A stretch of DNA of 64,000 nucleotides. Source: Pseudomonas frederiksbergensis. Its GTDB lineage: Bacteria; Pseudomonadota; Gammaproteobacteria; Pseudomonadales; Pseudomonadaceae. A program made the translations under genes and the position numbers. The notes under the pieces were generated by a model. It searched no databases and had not been told where the DNA came from. It worked only from the letters and a program-made list of their open reading frames with translations. Of the stretch, positions 49,041 through 58,856 are shown piece after piece. The stretch covers positions 286,335-350,334 of the forward strand of contig NZ_MOBP01000004.1 in assembly GCF_003732665.1 (NCBI RefSeq), read 5' to 3'. Within the stretch, counting starts at the first letter, position 1, and each line of letters begins with the position of its first letter.

Positions 49041-50032
49041 CAGTTGGCTATCCGTGTGCAGGTTGTTTCGTTCAGTGGGTAGTAATGTTTTCTAGGACCT
49101 TTACTTCGGAACAGTAACCGGGGCGTTGTACTGAGCGTCGAGTGATTCGCTTGTCTGCCAGCCTCGCTGGGATCGATATTCAGCATCGGGCGTGCATGCA
49201 ATATTTTGCGATTGGCCACGATCAGGAACGTACCGGTCTCAGCCGTAGAGACATGATTTTTTGCGTTTCGCAGGCTGTCCCGGATTTTATCCAGCACGTG
49301 TTGACCTCCATGCACGGCACGCATTCGTTCACCCCTGTGGGAATCAATGCGAAAGTCCAACGCAAATTGAAAGCCGTAGAGATCGGAAAACTCAACTACA
49401 TGGCGAATCCGCTCTTTTAGACCGCAGACGTTTTTCCCCGAGATAAATGTAGCTTGAGTAGTCAGTAATTCGCCGAGATCTTCATCGTTCAATGCGCAAA
49501 GCAAGTCGCTCGGAAAATAGTAGGCAGTAGGGGTGTTTGTAGTGTCGCGGCAAACCGTCAAGGCCAGATAATCTACATTCAGGTTTTCATACAGATCATC
49601 GGAGTGCGGCGTGATATCACCGTGACCGTTGCCCCATTCCCGATATTTTTCTGCAGAAGGCTTCAGGTACAAAGCTTTATGTTCTTCGTATTCGTACTTT
49701 ATATCAGTGAGGTGAAAAAGGTCGGCCAAGGCCTCATGTACTGTTAAAGCAAGTTTTGGTGAGTCCAGGCTGAATATATTTTTTATGCAAATAGCAGCGC
49801 TTCCATTTGCCAACCCTACTTTGTCAAAGTGGAAAGCATCTTCGGTGTGCAAGTAAGTCAGAAATAGATTAATCAATTGTGTCTTTAAAATGTGGATATC
49901 TTGGCTGTTGTTTCTTTTCCACCAAGACTCAATGACACCGTTTAAATAACTGAAGTCCAGAATGGTCGTTCTTTCTTCAGCTATTTTTTTTCGAAACAAA
50001 TCCACGTCTTTCGTCGGGCTGGTGTCAAGCAT
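49040..50032 (-). CDS. Fe(II)/2-oxoglutarate oxygenase-like protein (clavaminate synthase/TauD superfamily)
   Basis: 330 residues, soluble. A likely iron facial triad is His 143 and Asp 145 (PHSDDLYENLNVDYLALTVCRD) with His 279 (ANRKILHARPM), and an Arg near 304-309 (TPRLLFRSKG) could bind 2-oxoglutarate. The spacing and the VDYLALTVCRD strand resemble clavaminate synthase-like amino-acid hydroxylases. HxD, not HxG, argues for a hydroxylase rather than a halogenase. The substrate is unknown; coupling to AzlCD suggests a free amino acid. ATG at 50032 has GGAG nine bases upstream; the GTG at 50047 has none. AT-richer than neighbours. Confidence 0.72.
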   Translation of the reverse strand: MLDTSPTKDVDLFRKKIAEERTTILDFSYLNGVIESWWKRNNSQDIHILKTQLINLFLTYLHTEDAFHFDKVGLANGSAAICIKNIFSLDSPKLALTVHEALADLFHLTDIKYEYEEHKALYLKPSAEKYREWGNGHGDITPHSDDLYENLNVDYLALTVCRDTTNTPTAYYFPSDLLCALNDEDLGELLTTQATFISGKNVCGLKERIRHVVEFSDLYGFQFALDFRIDSHRGERMRAVHGGQHVLDKIRDSLRNAKNHVSTAETGTFLIVANRKILHARPMLNIDPSEAGRQANHSTLSTTPRLLFRSKGPRKHYYPLNETTCTRIAN

Positions 50033-50158
50033 ATCCTTGTGCTCCACAAAATTTATTGGCGGCGATTAAATCCGGGCGCGAATAATAGTGGAGATTTTAA
50101 AAATCGCGAAAGTGCAAGTGTTACCAGTTTTGTTTGATGTGATCCATTTGCGTCAGAC

Positions 50159-50195
50159 AGAAAAAAACCGCCAGCCTTACAGGATGACGGTTATG
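50159..50195 (-). terminator. Terminator after betA
   Basis: On the minus strand AACCGTCA...TGGCGGTT forms an imperfect stem followed by TTTTTTT. It lies 21 bases past the betA stop codon. Confidence 0.8.
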
Positions 50196-50215
50196 TTCGA
50201 AACAAGGTCCAACTG

Positions 50216-51919
50216 TTACTGAGCAGTAGGACTCACATCCCGCATCGGCTTGCCACGCACCGGTGCATCACCGGCCACGAAGTAGGCGGCGGTGCTGCGC
50301 GGCAATGGCTGGCGGCCACGGATCTTGTCGGCGATTTTCTCGGCGATCATGATCGTTGGGGCGTTCAGGTTGCCGGTGGTGATGATCGGCATGATCGAGG
50401 CATCGACCACCCGCAGGCTCTGCATGCCGTGCACGCGACCTTCAGCATCAACCACGGCCATTTCGTCGGTGCCCATTTTGCAGGAGCAGGACGGGTGGAA
50501 CGCGGTTTCGGCGTGTTCGCGGATGAACTTGTCGAGCTGTTCATCGGTTTGCACGTCGATGCCCGGGCTGATTTCGCGGCCACGGAAAGCGTCCAGTGCA
50601 GGTTGCTGCATGATTTCACGGGTCAGGCGGATGCCGTCGCGGAATTCCTGCCAGTCCTGCTCGGTGGCCATGTAGTTGAAGAGGATGCTCGGGTACTCGC
50701 GCGGATCCTTCGACTTGGCCTGGACGCGACCGCGGCTTGGCGAACGCATGGAACCCATGTGCGCCTGGAAGCCGTGCTCTTTCACGCCGTTGCTGCCGTT
50801 GTAGTTAATCGCGACCGGCAGGAAGTGGTACTGGATGTTCGGCCAATCGAATTCTTCACGGGTACGGATGAAACCGCCGGCTTCGAACTGGTTGCTGGCG
50901 CCGATGCCGGTGCCGTTGAACAGCCACTCGGCACCGATGGCTGGCTGGTTGTACCAGAGCAGCGACGGGTACAGCGAAACCGGTTGGGTGCACGCATATT
51001 GCAGGTACAGCTCAAGGTGATCCTGCAGGTTTTCGCCGACGCCTGGCAGGTCGTGGACCACCGGGATGTCGAGCTTGTTCAGCAGTTCGGCCGGGCCGAC
51101 GCCGGAGCGTTGCAGGATTTGCGGCGAGGCGATGGCGCCGGAGCACAGCAGCACTTCTTTGCGCGCCTTGGCTTCAACCCGCTCTTCAGCGGCGCCGATC
51201 AGGTAACGCACGCCGACCGCACGCTTGCCTTCGAACAGGATCTTGTCGGTCAGGGCGTGGGTGACGATGGTCAGGGTCGAACGCTTCTTGGCGATGTCCA
51301 GGTAACCGCGAGCGGTGCTGGCGCGACGGCCGTTCGGCGTCACGGTACGGTCCATCGGGCCGAAACCTTCTTGCTGGTAGCCGTTCAAGTCTTCGGTGCG
51401 CGGGTAACCGGCCTGTACGCCTGCTTCAACCATCGCGTGGAACAGCGGGTTGTTGCCGGCCTTCGGCGTGGTCACGCTGACCGGACCGTCGCCACCGTGG
51501 TAGTCGTTCGGGCCGATGTCGCGGGTTTCCGCCTTGCGGAAGTACGGCAGGCAGTCGAGGTAAGTCCAGTCTTCCAGACCTGGCAATTTCGACCAGTTGT
51601 CGTAGTCCATCGCGTTGCCACGGATGTAGCACATGCCGTTGATCAGCGAGGAACCGCCGAGGCCTTTGCCGCGACCGCATTCCATCCGGCGACCGTCCAT
51701 GTGTGGCTCTGGATCGGTTTCGTAGGCCCAGTTGTAGCGACGGCCTTGCAGCGGGAACGCCAGGGCGGCCGGCATTTGCGTGCGGAAGTCGAAACGGTAA
51801 TCCGGGCCGCCCGCTTCGAGCAGCAGGACGGTGACGCCTTCGTCTTCAGTCAGACGGGTCGCCAGGGTGTTACCGGCCGAGCCGGCACCGATGATGATGT
51901 AATCGTATTCTTGGGACAT
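50216..51919 (-). CDS. betA: Choline dehydrogenase
   Basis: 567 residues, GMC oxidoreductase family. FAD-binding GAGSAGN near residue 11, the GMC signatures [20 protein letters not shown] and [16 protein letters not shown], and the C-terminal catalytic His in HPSCSCKMG are all present. It oxidises choline to betaine aldehyde at the membrane. ATG at 51919 has GAGGG upstream. It is the last gene of the betI-betB-betA unit, separated from betB by a REP pair, in the same order as PAO1 PA5372-PA5374. Confidence 0.96.
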   Translation of the reverse strand: MSQEYDYIIIGAGSAGNTLATRLTEDEGVTVLLLEAGGPDYRFDFRTQMPAALAFPLQGRRYNWAYETDPEPHMDGRRMECGRGKGLGGSSLINGMCYIRGNAMDYDNWSKLPGLEDWTYLDCLPYFRKAETRDIGPNDYHGGDGPVSVTTPKAGNNPLFHAMVEAGVQAGYPRTEDLNGYQQEGFGPMDRTVTPNGRRASTARGYLDIAKKRSTLTIVTHALTDKILFEGKRAVGVRYLIGAAEERVEAKARKEVLLCSGAIASPQILQRSGVGPAELLNKLDIPVVHDLPGVGENLQDHLELYLQYACTQPVSLYPSLLWYNQPAIGAEWLFNGTGIGASNQFEAGGFIRTREEFDWPNIQYHFLPVAINYNGSNGVKEHGFQAHMGSMRSPSRGRVQAKSKDPREYPSILFNYMATEQDWQEFRDGIRLTREIMQQPALDAFRGREISPGIDVQTDEQLDKFIREHAETAFHPSCSCKMGTDEMAVVDAEGRVHGMQSLRVVDASIMPIITTGNLNAPTIMIAEKIADKIRGRQPLPRSTAAYFVAGDAPVRGKPMRDVSPTAQ

Positions 51920-51970
51920 TAAATGCACCCTCTTTGAAAGTGGTCAGGTCAGGCGAGTGCTGCGCACTCG

Positions 51971-52034
51971 TTCGCGAGCAAGCCCGCTCCCACATTGGAA
52001 TAGGGACTCCTGTGGGAGCGGGCTTGCTCGCGAA
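51971..52034. repeat. REP pair between betB and betA
   Basis: Opposed REP cores with about 16 bases between, inside the bet operon. Confidence 0.85.
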
Positions 52035-52064
52035 GGCGGCCTCGCGGGCGAAGCAAATGCCGCC

Positions 52065-53537
52065 TTAGAAAACCGAGGCGTAATCGCCCAGTTCGACCTG
52101 TACCGATTTGATGCGTGTGAAGTTGTTCAGCGAGCTGATCCCGTTCTCACGGCCAACACCCGACTGCTTGTAGCCGCCGACCGGCATCTTCGCGTCGGAC
52201 TCGCCCCAGGCGTTGATCCAGCAGATACCGGCTTCCAGTTGATGAATCACGCGGTGGGCGCGGTTCAGGTCCTTGGTGACGATACCGGCGGCCAGGCCGA
52301 AGTCGGTGTCGTTGGCACGACGGATCACTTCTTCTTCGGTGTCGTAGGTCAGGATCGCCATCACCGGGCCGAAGATTTCTTCGCGCACGATGGTCATTTC
52401 GTCGGTGCAGTCGGTGAATACGGTCGGTGCCACGAACGCGCCTTTGGCGAATTCGCCGTCGGTCAGGCGATTGCCGCCGCACAGGACGCGAGCGCCTTCT
52501 TCCTTGCCTTTGGCGATGTAGCCCAACACGCTTTCCATGTGGGCGAAGCTGACCAGCGGACCGAAGTTGGTGTTCTCGTCTTCCGGGTTGCCGATGCGGA
52601 TACGCGCAACGCGCTCAGCGATCTTGGCTTCGAAAGCCGCTTTCAGATGTGTCGGGATGAACACGCGAGTGCCGTTGGTGCAGACCTGACCGGAGCTGTA
52701 GAAGTTGGCCATCATCGCGGTGTCGGCGGCGCGATCGAGGTCGGCGTCGTCGAAAATGATCAGCGGGGACTTGCCGCCCAATTCCATGGTCACGTCTTTG
52801 AGCGACGAAGCCGAAGCGCTGGCCATGACCTTCTTGCCGGTGTCGGTGCCGCCGGTGAAGGAGATTTTTTCGATGCGCGGGTGCTCGGTCAGCCAGGTGC
52901 CGACTTCACGGCCGCTGCCGGTCAGCACGTTGAACACGCCCGCTGGCAAGCCTGCTTCGGTGTAGATCTCGGCCAGTTTCAGGGTAGTCAGGGAAGTGAC
53001 TTCGCTTGGCTTGAAGATCATCGCGTTACCGGCCGCCAGGGCTGGTGCGGATTTCCACAGGGCGATCTGGATCGGGTAGTTCCACGCGCCGATCCCGGCG
53101 ACAACGCCCAGTGGCTCGCGACGGGTGTAGACGAACGAAGTGGTGCGCAGCGGGATCTGCTCGCCTTCGATGGCCGGCACCAGGCCTGCGTAGTATTCCA
53201 GCACATCAGCGCCGGTGACGATGTCGACGTATTTGGTTTCGGAGAAGGATTTGCCGGTGTCCAGGGTTTCCAGGGCGGCCAGTTCATCGTTGCGCTCGCG
53301 CAGGATGTCCACGGCACGACGCAGGATGCGCGAACGCTCCATGGCGGTCATGGCGGCCCAGATTTTCTGACCCTTCTCAGCGCTGACCACAGCACGCTCG
53401 ACGTCGTCGAATGTCGCACGCTGTACTTTTGCGAGGACTTCACCGTTAGCCGGGTTGATGGCTTCGAAGGTGGCGTCGCTGCTGGCGTCGGAGTAGCCGC
53501 CATCGATGTAGAGTTTTTGCAGTTCGAAACGGGCCAT
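52065..53537 (-). CDS. betB: Betaine aldehyde dehydrogenase
   Basis: 490 residues, aldehyde dehydrogenase family. The catalytic Cys is in [11 protein letters not shown] (about 286) and the general-base Glu in MELGGKSPL (about 252). The NAD-binding Gly motif [10 protein letters not shown] is present. It converts betaine aldehyde to glycine betaine with NAD(P). GAGGA lies five bases before ATG 53537. It lies between betI and betA. Confidence 0.96.
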   Translation of the reverse strand: MARFELQKLYIDGGYSDASSDATFEAINPANGEVLAKVQRATFDDVERAVVSAEKGQKIWAAMTAMERSRILRRAVDILRERNDELAALETLDTGKSFSETKYVDIVTGADVLEYYAGLVPAIEGEQIPLRTTSFVYTRREPLGVVAGIGAWNYPIQIALWKSAPALAAGNAMIFKPSEVTSLTTLKLAEIYTEAGLPAGVFNVLTGSGREVGTWLTEHPRIEKISFTGGTDTGKKVMASASASSLKDVTMELGGKSPLIIFDDADLDRAADTAMMANFYSSGQVCTNGTRVFIPTHLKAAFEAKIAERVARIRIGNPEDENTNFGPLVSFAHMESVLGYIAKGKEEGARVLCGGNRLTDGEFAKGAFVAPTVFTDCTDEMTIVREEIFGPVMAILTYDTEEEVIRRANDTDFGLAAGIVTKDLNRAHRVIHQLEAGICWINAWGESDAKMPVGGYKQSGVGRENGISSLNNFTRIKSVQVELGDYASVF

Positions 53538-53636
53538 AGTGTCCTCGCAAGTGCATAAGTGGTTGGCGTTGGTCACCGGGTGCCGTGGAGCGTTGGCGGT
53601 CGGTGACGGTTCAGGGGCTGAGCGGTTATGTGTGCT

Positions 53637-54230
53637 CTAGCTCACCTGCTTGGCCAATTGGAAATCCATGTATTCGTAAGCGATCTGTTGCGCCTGCCCG
53701 GTGTCGAAAGCATCTCCCGACAGCGCGCCGCGCAACCACAAGCCGTCAATGAGGGCTGCCAGGCCACGGGCGGCGTTGCGCGCTTCATCGAGCGGCAATG
53801 CACGGCGGAACTGGCAGCACAGGTTGGAATACAGGCGGTGATCGTTGATCCGCTGCAACCTGTGCAAAGACGGCTGGTGCATGCTGGTGGCCCAGAAGGC
53901 CAGCCAGGTTTTCATTGCCGGGCCATTGACCTGGCTGGCGTCGAAGTTGCCTTCGATAATCACCTGCAGATGAGCCCGTGGGCTGTCATCGGCCAGCGCC
54001 TGACGACGCGCGGTGACGTTCTCGCTGAGGACGCTCATCAGATACCGCATCGTGGCGGCGATCAGGCCATTCTTGTCCTGAAAATAGTGACTGATGATGC
54101 CATTCGAGACACCGGCCAAACGGGCGATCAGCGCAATGCTGGCGTCCCCCATTCCGACCTGATCGACTGCCTGCAATGTGGCTTCGATCAATTGCTGGCG
54201 ACGGATGGGTTGCATACCGACCTTGGGCAT
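53637..54230 (-). CDS. betI: TetR-family choline-sensing repressor BetI
   Basis: 197 residues. N-terminal TetR helix-turn-helix ([26 protein letters not shown]) and an all-helical ligand domain. The start [19 protein letters not shown] is nearly that of E. coli BetI. It represses the bet genes until choline binds. AAGGAGA lies ten bases upstream of ATG 54230. A perfect 20-base palindrome 71 bases upstream of its start is its likely operator, shared with divergent betT. Confidence 0.95.
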   Translation of the reverse strand: MPKVGMQPIRRQQLIEATLQAVDQVGMGDASIALIARLAGVSNGIISHYFQDKNGLIAATMRYLMSVLSENVTARRQALADDSPRAHLQVIIEGNFDASQVNGPAMKTWLAFWATSMHQPSLHRLQRINDHRLYSNLCCQFRRALPLDEARNAARGLAALIDGLWLRGALSGDAFDTGQAQQIAYEYMDFQLAKQVS

Positions 54231-54300
54231 CTTGCACATCTCCTTAGGCCTTCCGACGGACGAAAAACGTCTATCGGATTGAGGGCCAGTCTATTTTGTT

Positions 54301-54320
54301 TTGATTGAACGTTCAATCAA
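54301..54320. promoter_or_regulatory. BetI operator
   Basis: TTGATTGAACGTTCAATCAA is a perfect palindrome between divergent betI and betT. The sequence is that of known BetI boxes as I recall them. Confidence 0.9.
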
Positions 54321-54553
54321 CAAAGAATAAGATCTGCGACAATTCGTCGCGATTTACAGATTTTTCCTACGTGTAAACGGCGATAAACCGACATCCGAAT
54401 CTGCTCGAAACCTATACGCGCTGGCGTCCCTAGGGCTTCGGGCTTTTTTCGGGCTGTCTTTATATCACCCGCCGGTCGGCTGCCAACTAACCGATTGGTC
54501 GGGTAACGCGTTGCCTTGTGTTCTTCTCCCGCACTGCCCGGAGCATCTGTGCC

Positions 54554-56560
54554 ATGAGTTCTGCCTCTCTAATAAAGACCCCACCCGAGAAGGTGACGGT
54601 CAACGGTTGGGTGTTCTACACCTCTACCGCGTTGATCCTGTTGTTGACCGCCATTCTGATCATCGCCCCGCAAGAGGCCGGCAGATTGCTCGGTATTGCC
54701 CAGGCCTGGTTATCCCGCAGCTTCGGCTGGTACTACATGGTGGTGATCGCCGCCTATCTGGTGTTTGTGGTGGGCCTGGCGTTTTCGTCCTACGGCAAAC
54801 TCAAACTGGGCAGCAAGGACGACACCCCGGACTTCAGCTACGGCGCATGGGCGGGGATGCTGTTCTCGTCGGGGATCGGCATTTCGTTGCTGTACTTCGG
54901 CGCGTCCGAGCCGCTGGACCATTACTTCAACCCGCCGGAAGGCGTGGCCGCGAGCAACATGGCGGCGCGTCAGGCTGTTCAGTTGACGTTCCTGCATTGG
55001 GGCCTGCATGGCTGGGCGATTTACGCACTGGTCGGTTTGGCCGTGGCGTACTTTGCCTACCGTCACAACCAGCCGCTGGCGCTGCGTTCGGCGCTGTATC
55101 CGCTGGTGGGCGAGCGTTGGGTCAAAGGCGCGGCCGGGCATGCGGTGGACGGCTTCGGCATGTTCGTGACCTTGCTGGGGCTGGTGACGAACCTGGGGAT
55201 CGGTTCGCTGCAAGTGTCTTCCGGGCTGGAAAACCTGTTCGGCATGGAACACAGCAACACCAACCTGCTGATCGTGATCATCGTGATGAGCACCGTGGCG
55301 ACTATCGCCGCCGTGTCCGGCGTGGAAAACGGCATCCGTCGTCTGTCCAACCTCAACATCGTGTTGTTCAGCGGTTTGCTGATTTTCGTGCTGTTGTTCG
55401 GCCCGACCCTGCACCTGCTCAACGGCTTTGTGCAGAACATCGGCGACTACCTGAACGGCGTAGTGCTGAAGACTTTCGACTTGTACGTGTACGAAGGCGA
55501 CAGTGACAAGTCCGACCGCTGGTTGGGCCTGTGGACCCTGTTCTACTGGGCTTGGTGGATTTCCTGGGCGCCATTCGTGGGCATGTTCATCGCGCGTATT
55601 TCCCGTGGTCGCACGGTGCGTGAACTGGTGGCTGGCGTGTTGCTGATCCCGCTGGGTTTCACCCTGGCGTGGCTGTCGATCTTCGGTAACTCGGCCCTGG
55701 ACCTGGTGATGAACCATGGGGCGGTGGAGCTCGGGAAGACGGCGCTGGAACAGCCGTCGATGGCGATCTACCAGTTGCTGGAGCATTACCCGGCGTCGAA
55801 GGTTGTGATTGGCGTGTCGATCTTCGTCGGTTTCGTGCTGTTCCTGACCCCGGCGGATTCCGGCGCGGTGATGATGGCCAACCTGTCCTGCAAGGGCGGC
55901 AACGTTGATGAAGATGCGCCGCACTGGCTGCGGATCTTCTGGTCGGCGGTGATTACCCTGGTGACCATCGGCCTGTTGTTTGCCGGTAACTTCGAAGCCA
56001 TGCAAACCATGGTGGTGCTGGCCGGTCTGCCGTTCTCGGTGGTGCTGGTGTTCTTCATGTTCGGTTTGCACAAGCAGATGCGCCAGGACGTGCAGGTCGA
56101 ACAGGAGCAAGCGGAGCTGGCCGCACGCGGTCGTCGCGGTTTCAGCGAGCGCTTGACGCAGCTGGACCTGCAACCGAACCAGTCGATCGTGCAGCGCTTC
56201 ATGGACAAACAAGTGAGCCCGGCGCTGGAAGATGCCGCCGTTCAATTGCGCGCTCAGGGTCTGGATGTGCAGACGTTGCTCGGTAAATCGAAGCGTTGCA
56301 TGGGCGTGCGGATCGAGATGGAAGAGGGCAACCCTTTCGTTTACGAAGTCAGCCTGGACGGCTACCTGGCGGCGGCGAGCGAGACGGTGTCGGCCGAAAG
56401 TGCCGATGAACCCCGTGCGCGCTACTACCGTGCCGAGGTGTACCTGCACAACGGCAGCCAGGACTACGACTTGATGGGCTTCACTCAGGATCAGATCACC
56501 CGTGACGTGCTCGATCAGTTTGAAAGCCATCGGCAGCTCCTTGGCCGGGTCTATAGCTGA
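54554..56560 (+). CDS. betT: High-affinity choline transporter BetT (BCCT family)
   Basis: 668 residues. Twelve membrane segments with the BCCT signature FYWAWWISWAPFVGMFIARISRGRT, which holds the aromatic substrate box, and MLFSSGIGISLLYFGASEP in an earlier helix. A cytoplasmic C-terminal region of about 140 residues (from HKQMRQDVQ) may sense osmotic strength, as in E. coli BetT. It imports choline with protons. ATG at 54554 has GGAG ten bases upstream. Divergent from betIBA, sharing the BetI operator region. Confidence 0.95.
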   Translation: MSSASLIKTPPEKVTVNGWVFYTSTALILLLTAILIIAPQEAGRLLGIAQAWLSRSFGWYYMVVIAAYLVFVVGLAFSSYGKLKLGSKDDTPDFSYGAWAGMLFSSGIGISLLYFGASEPLDHYFNPPEGVAASNMAARQAVQLTFLHWGLHGWAIYALVGLAVAYFAYRHNQPLALRSALYPLVGERWVKGAAGHAVDGFGMFVTLLGLVTNLGIGSLQVSSGLENLFGMEHSNTNLLIVIIVMSTVATIAAVSGVENGIRRLSNLNIVLFSGLLIFVLLFGPTLHLLNGFVQNIGDYLNGVVLKTFDLYVYEGDSDKSDRWLGLWTLFYWAWWISWAPFVGMFIARISRGRTVRELVAGVLLIPLGFTLAWLSIFGNSALDLVMNHGAVELGKTALEQPSMAIYQLLEHYPASKVVIGVSIFVGFVLFLTPADSGAVMMANLSCKGGNVDEDAPHWLRIFWSAVITLVTIGLLFAGNFEAMQTMVVLAGLPFSVVLVFFMFGLHKQMRQDVQVEQEQAELAARGRRGFSERLTQLDLQPNQSIVQRFMDKQVSPALEDAAVQLRAQGLDVQTLLGKSKRCMGVRIEMEEGNPFVYEVSLDGYLAAASETVSAESADEPRARYYRAEVYLHNGSQDYDLMGFTQDQITRDVLDQFESHRQLLGRVYS

Positions 56561-56607
56561 GTTTTGATTGGGCGCGGTGTTTCACTCGAAGCACCGCGTC
56601 GCCTTCA

Positions 56608-56671
56608 TTCGCGAGCAAGCCCGCTCCCACATTGGAATGCATACCCCTGTGGGAGCGGGCTTGCTCGCGAA
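56608..56671. repeat. REP pair after betT
   Basis: Opposed REP cores with about 16 bases between, in the convergent betT-choV gap. Confidence 0.85.
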
Positions 56672-56713
56672 GGGGCCATCAGCCACAAAGCTGCACGACC
56701 CGAAAGCCCATAA

Positions 56714-56748
56714 ACAAAAACGCCGCGATCCTCTCGCGGCGTTTTTGT
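56714..56748. terminator. Bidirectional terminator between betT and choV
   Basis: CGCCGCGA and TCGCGGCG form the stem with a 5-base loop, flanked by A5 and T5. It serves the convergent choV and probably betT. Confidence 0.88.
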
Positions 56749-56758
56749 GTCTGTTGCC

Positions 56759-57937
56759 TTAACCCAGGTTCTTGCCGAGCAGCGCGTGGTACAGCTCGCT
56801 GTCGCCGAGGATCCCTACCACTTTGTTGTTGTCGTGCAGCACCAGTTTGTTGCCGGTCTGGTAACGAATCTGCAGTGCTTCGCGCATGCCGATGTTGGAG
56901 TCCACCAGGGTTGGTCGACGGCCCAGGCCTTCCACCGATTGCCCCGGCACCCAGTTTTGCAGGTCCAGGCTCGCGCCGTTCTGGCGGGCGCCCTTGATGG
57001 TGTTGCCCTCGGCCAGGTCCAGCCACGAATCGCCGCCCGGATCCAGGCACACCGAACCGTTGATACGTTTGCAGTTGTCCAGCGTGCGCATCAGGCTGCG
57101 GCCGCACAACACGTTCAGCGGGTTGGTGTGAGCCACGAAGGTGCGCACGTAATCGTCCGCCGGGTTCAACACGATCTCTTCCGGCACGCTGTACTGCACG
57201 ATGCGCCCGTCTTTCATGATCGCAATCCGGCTGCCGAGCTTCAGCGCTTCATCCAGGTCATGGCTCACGAACACGATGGTCTTGTTCAGCTTGCTTTGCA
57301 GTTCCAGCAGTTCGTCTTGCAGGCCTTGGCGGATCAACGGGTCGAGGGCCGAGAACGGTTCGTCCATCAGCAGAATGTCGGCGTCCATCGCCAGCGCACG
57401 GGCCAGGCCCACACGTTGCTGCATACCACCGGAAAGTTCGTCGGGCTTCTTGTTGCGCCACTGGGTCAGACCCACCAGCTCAAGCTTGTCGTCCACCAAT
57501 TTACGGCGTTCTTTCTCAGGCCGACCCTGCATTTCCAGACCGAAACTGATGTTCTCGCGAACGGTCAGCCAAGGCATCAGGGCGAACTTCTGGAACACCA
57601 TGGCGATACGCTTGGTGCGCATCATTTTCAGTTCTGCCGGGGTACAGGACGCAATGTCGATCTGTCGGCCTTCGTGCTCGACGAACAACTTGCCACGGCT
57701 GACCGTGTTGAGGCCGTTGATGCAACGCAACAGGCTGGACTTGCCGGAACCGGACAGGCCCATCAGCACGCAGATTTCGCCTTTTTCGACGTCCAGGCTG
57801 GCTTTTTCAACGCCGACGATCTGCCCGGTTTTCTTCAGGATCTGGTCGCGGGTCATGCCTTGGTCGAGGAGTTTGAGCGCCTCACGCGGGTCTTTGGAGA
57901 AGATTACGTCGACGTCTTCGAAGCGAATAATGCTCAT
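56759..57937 (-). CDS. choV: Choline ABC transporter ATP-binding protein
   Basis: 392 residues. ABC ATPase with Walker A GLSGSGKSS, signature LSGGMQQRVGLARALA, Walker B ILLMDEPFSALDP and the switch His in FVSHDLDEA. The C-terminal part carries a CBS-like region (NKVVGILGDSELYHALLG), as in ProV/OpuAA-type ATPases that respond to ionic strength. It powers choline uptake. Its start overlaps the choW stop by four bases. Confidence 0.94.
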   Translation of the reverse strand: MSIIRFEDVDVIFSKDPREALKLLDQGMTRDQILKKTGQIVGVEKASLDVEKGEICVLMGLSGSGKSSLLRCINGLNTVSRGKLFVEHEGRQIDIASCTPAELKMMRTKRIAMVFQKFALMPWLTVRENISFGLEMQGRPEKERRKLVDDKLELVGLTQWRNKKPDELSGGMQQRVGLARALAMDADILLMDEPFSALDPLIRQGLQDELLELQSKLNKTIVFVSHDLDEALKLGSRIAIMKDGRIVQYSVPEEIVLNPADDYVRTFVAHTNPLNVLCGRSLMRTLDNCKRINGSVCLDPGGDSWLDLAEGNTIKGARQNGASLDLQNWVPGQSVEGLGRRPTLVDSNIGMREALQIRYQTGNKLVLHDNNKVVGILGDSELYHALLGKNLG

Positions 57938-58779
57938 GCGTCACCCCCTACTTTAGCGTCGGGTTGTTTGCAGATACGGTCGAGCATGATCGCCAGCAGT
58001 ACGATTGCCAACCCGGCTTCGAAGCCCAGGGCGATATCGGCGGTGTTCAGTGCGTTGACCACGGGTTTGCCCAGGCCATCGGCGCCCACCAGTGCGGCGA
58101 TCACCACCATCGACAACGACAGCATGATGCACTGGGTGATGCCGGCCGCGATGCTTGGCATCGCGTAGGGCAGTTCGATGCGTGCGAGCAGTTGACGTCG
58201 CGAGCAGCCGAAGGCTTTGCCGGCGTCCATCAGTTCTGCGGGAACATCACGGATACCCAGGTAGGTCAGGCGGATTGGCGCGGCAATCGCGAACACCACC
58301 GTCGAGATCAGGCCCGGGACCACACCCAGCCCGAAGAGGGTCAGGGTCGGAATGAGGTACACGAAGGTCGGCACGGTCTGCATCAGATCGAGCACCGGAC
58401 GCATCAGTGTGTAGAACATCGGTTTGTGCGCGGCGACGATGCCCAACGGCACGCCGATGACCACGCAGACCAGGGTCGCGAAGAGCACCTGGGCAAGGGT
58501 TTCCATGGTTTCCTGCCAGTACCCCAGGTTGAGGATCAGCAGAAAGGAGGCGATGACGAAAACGGTCAGCCCCCACTTTCGTTGAATGAAGTGTGCCAGT
58601 AGCGCGATGAGGCCGATCAATGCCAGCGGGTTGAACCAGGTCAGCGCAAACGTCACGCCGTGGATCATCGTTTCCAGTGTCACGGCAATTGCGTCGAAGG
58701 TGCTGGCGCCGTGTTGCGTCAACCATTCAACGAAGCCCGCGATGTACTGGCCTAGGGGGATTTTCTGATCAATCAGCAT
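57934..58779 (-). CDS. choW: Choline ABC transporter permease
   Basis: 281 residues with about seven membrane segments, ProW family. The ATPase-contact loop GKAFGCSRRQLLARIELPYAMPSIAAGI (EAA-like) is clear. Partner of ChoV and ChoX. ATG 58779 gives the expected start, but its ribosome-binding site is weak; an ATG at 58797 is possible. The choX gene lies 77 bases upstream. Confidence 0.93.
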   Translation of the reverse strand: MLIDQKIPLGQYIAGFVEWLTQHGASTFDAIAVTLETMIHGVTFALTWFNPLALIGLIALLAHFIQRKWGLTVFVIASFLLILNLGYWQETMETLAQVLFATLVCVVIGVPLGIVAAHKPMFYTLMRPVLDLMQTVPTFVYLIPTLTLFGLGVVPGLISTVVFAIAAPIRLTYLGIRDVPAELMDAGKAFGCSRRQLLARIELPYAMPSIAAGITQCIMLSLSMVVIAALVGADGLGKPVVNALNTADIALGFEAGLAIVLLAIMLDRICKQPDAKVGGDA

Positions 58780-58856
58780 GGTAGTGAACGTCCGCATGCA
58801 AGGAAATAAACAGCCCGGGCGAGCGAACTCGCCCGGCGTAAGCGATGCTCCTTAAT

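Noticed and set aside
49040..50032. Amino-acid halogenase (BesD-like)
   Set aside because: The iron site reads His-Ser-Asp; halogenases of this superfamily have Gly or Ala in place of the Asp.
50429..51922. Open plus-strand frame of 497 codons opposite betA
   Set aside because: Complement of betA codons; no recognisable motif and no ribosome-binding site.
54710..56530. Open minus-strand frame of 606 codons opposite betT
   Set aside because: Antisense to a clear BCCT transporter; composition is His/Gln-rich noise.
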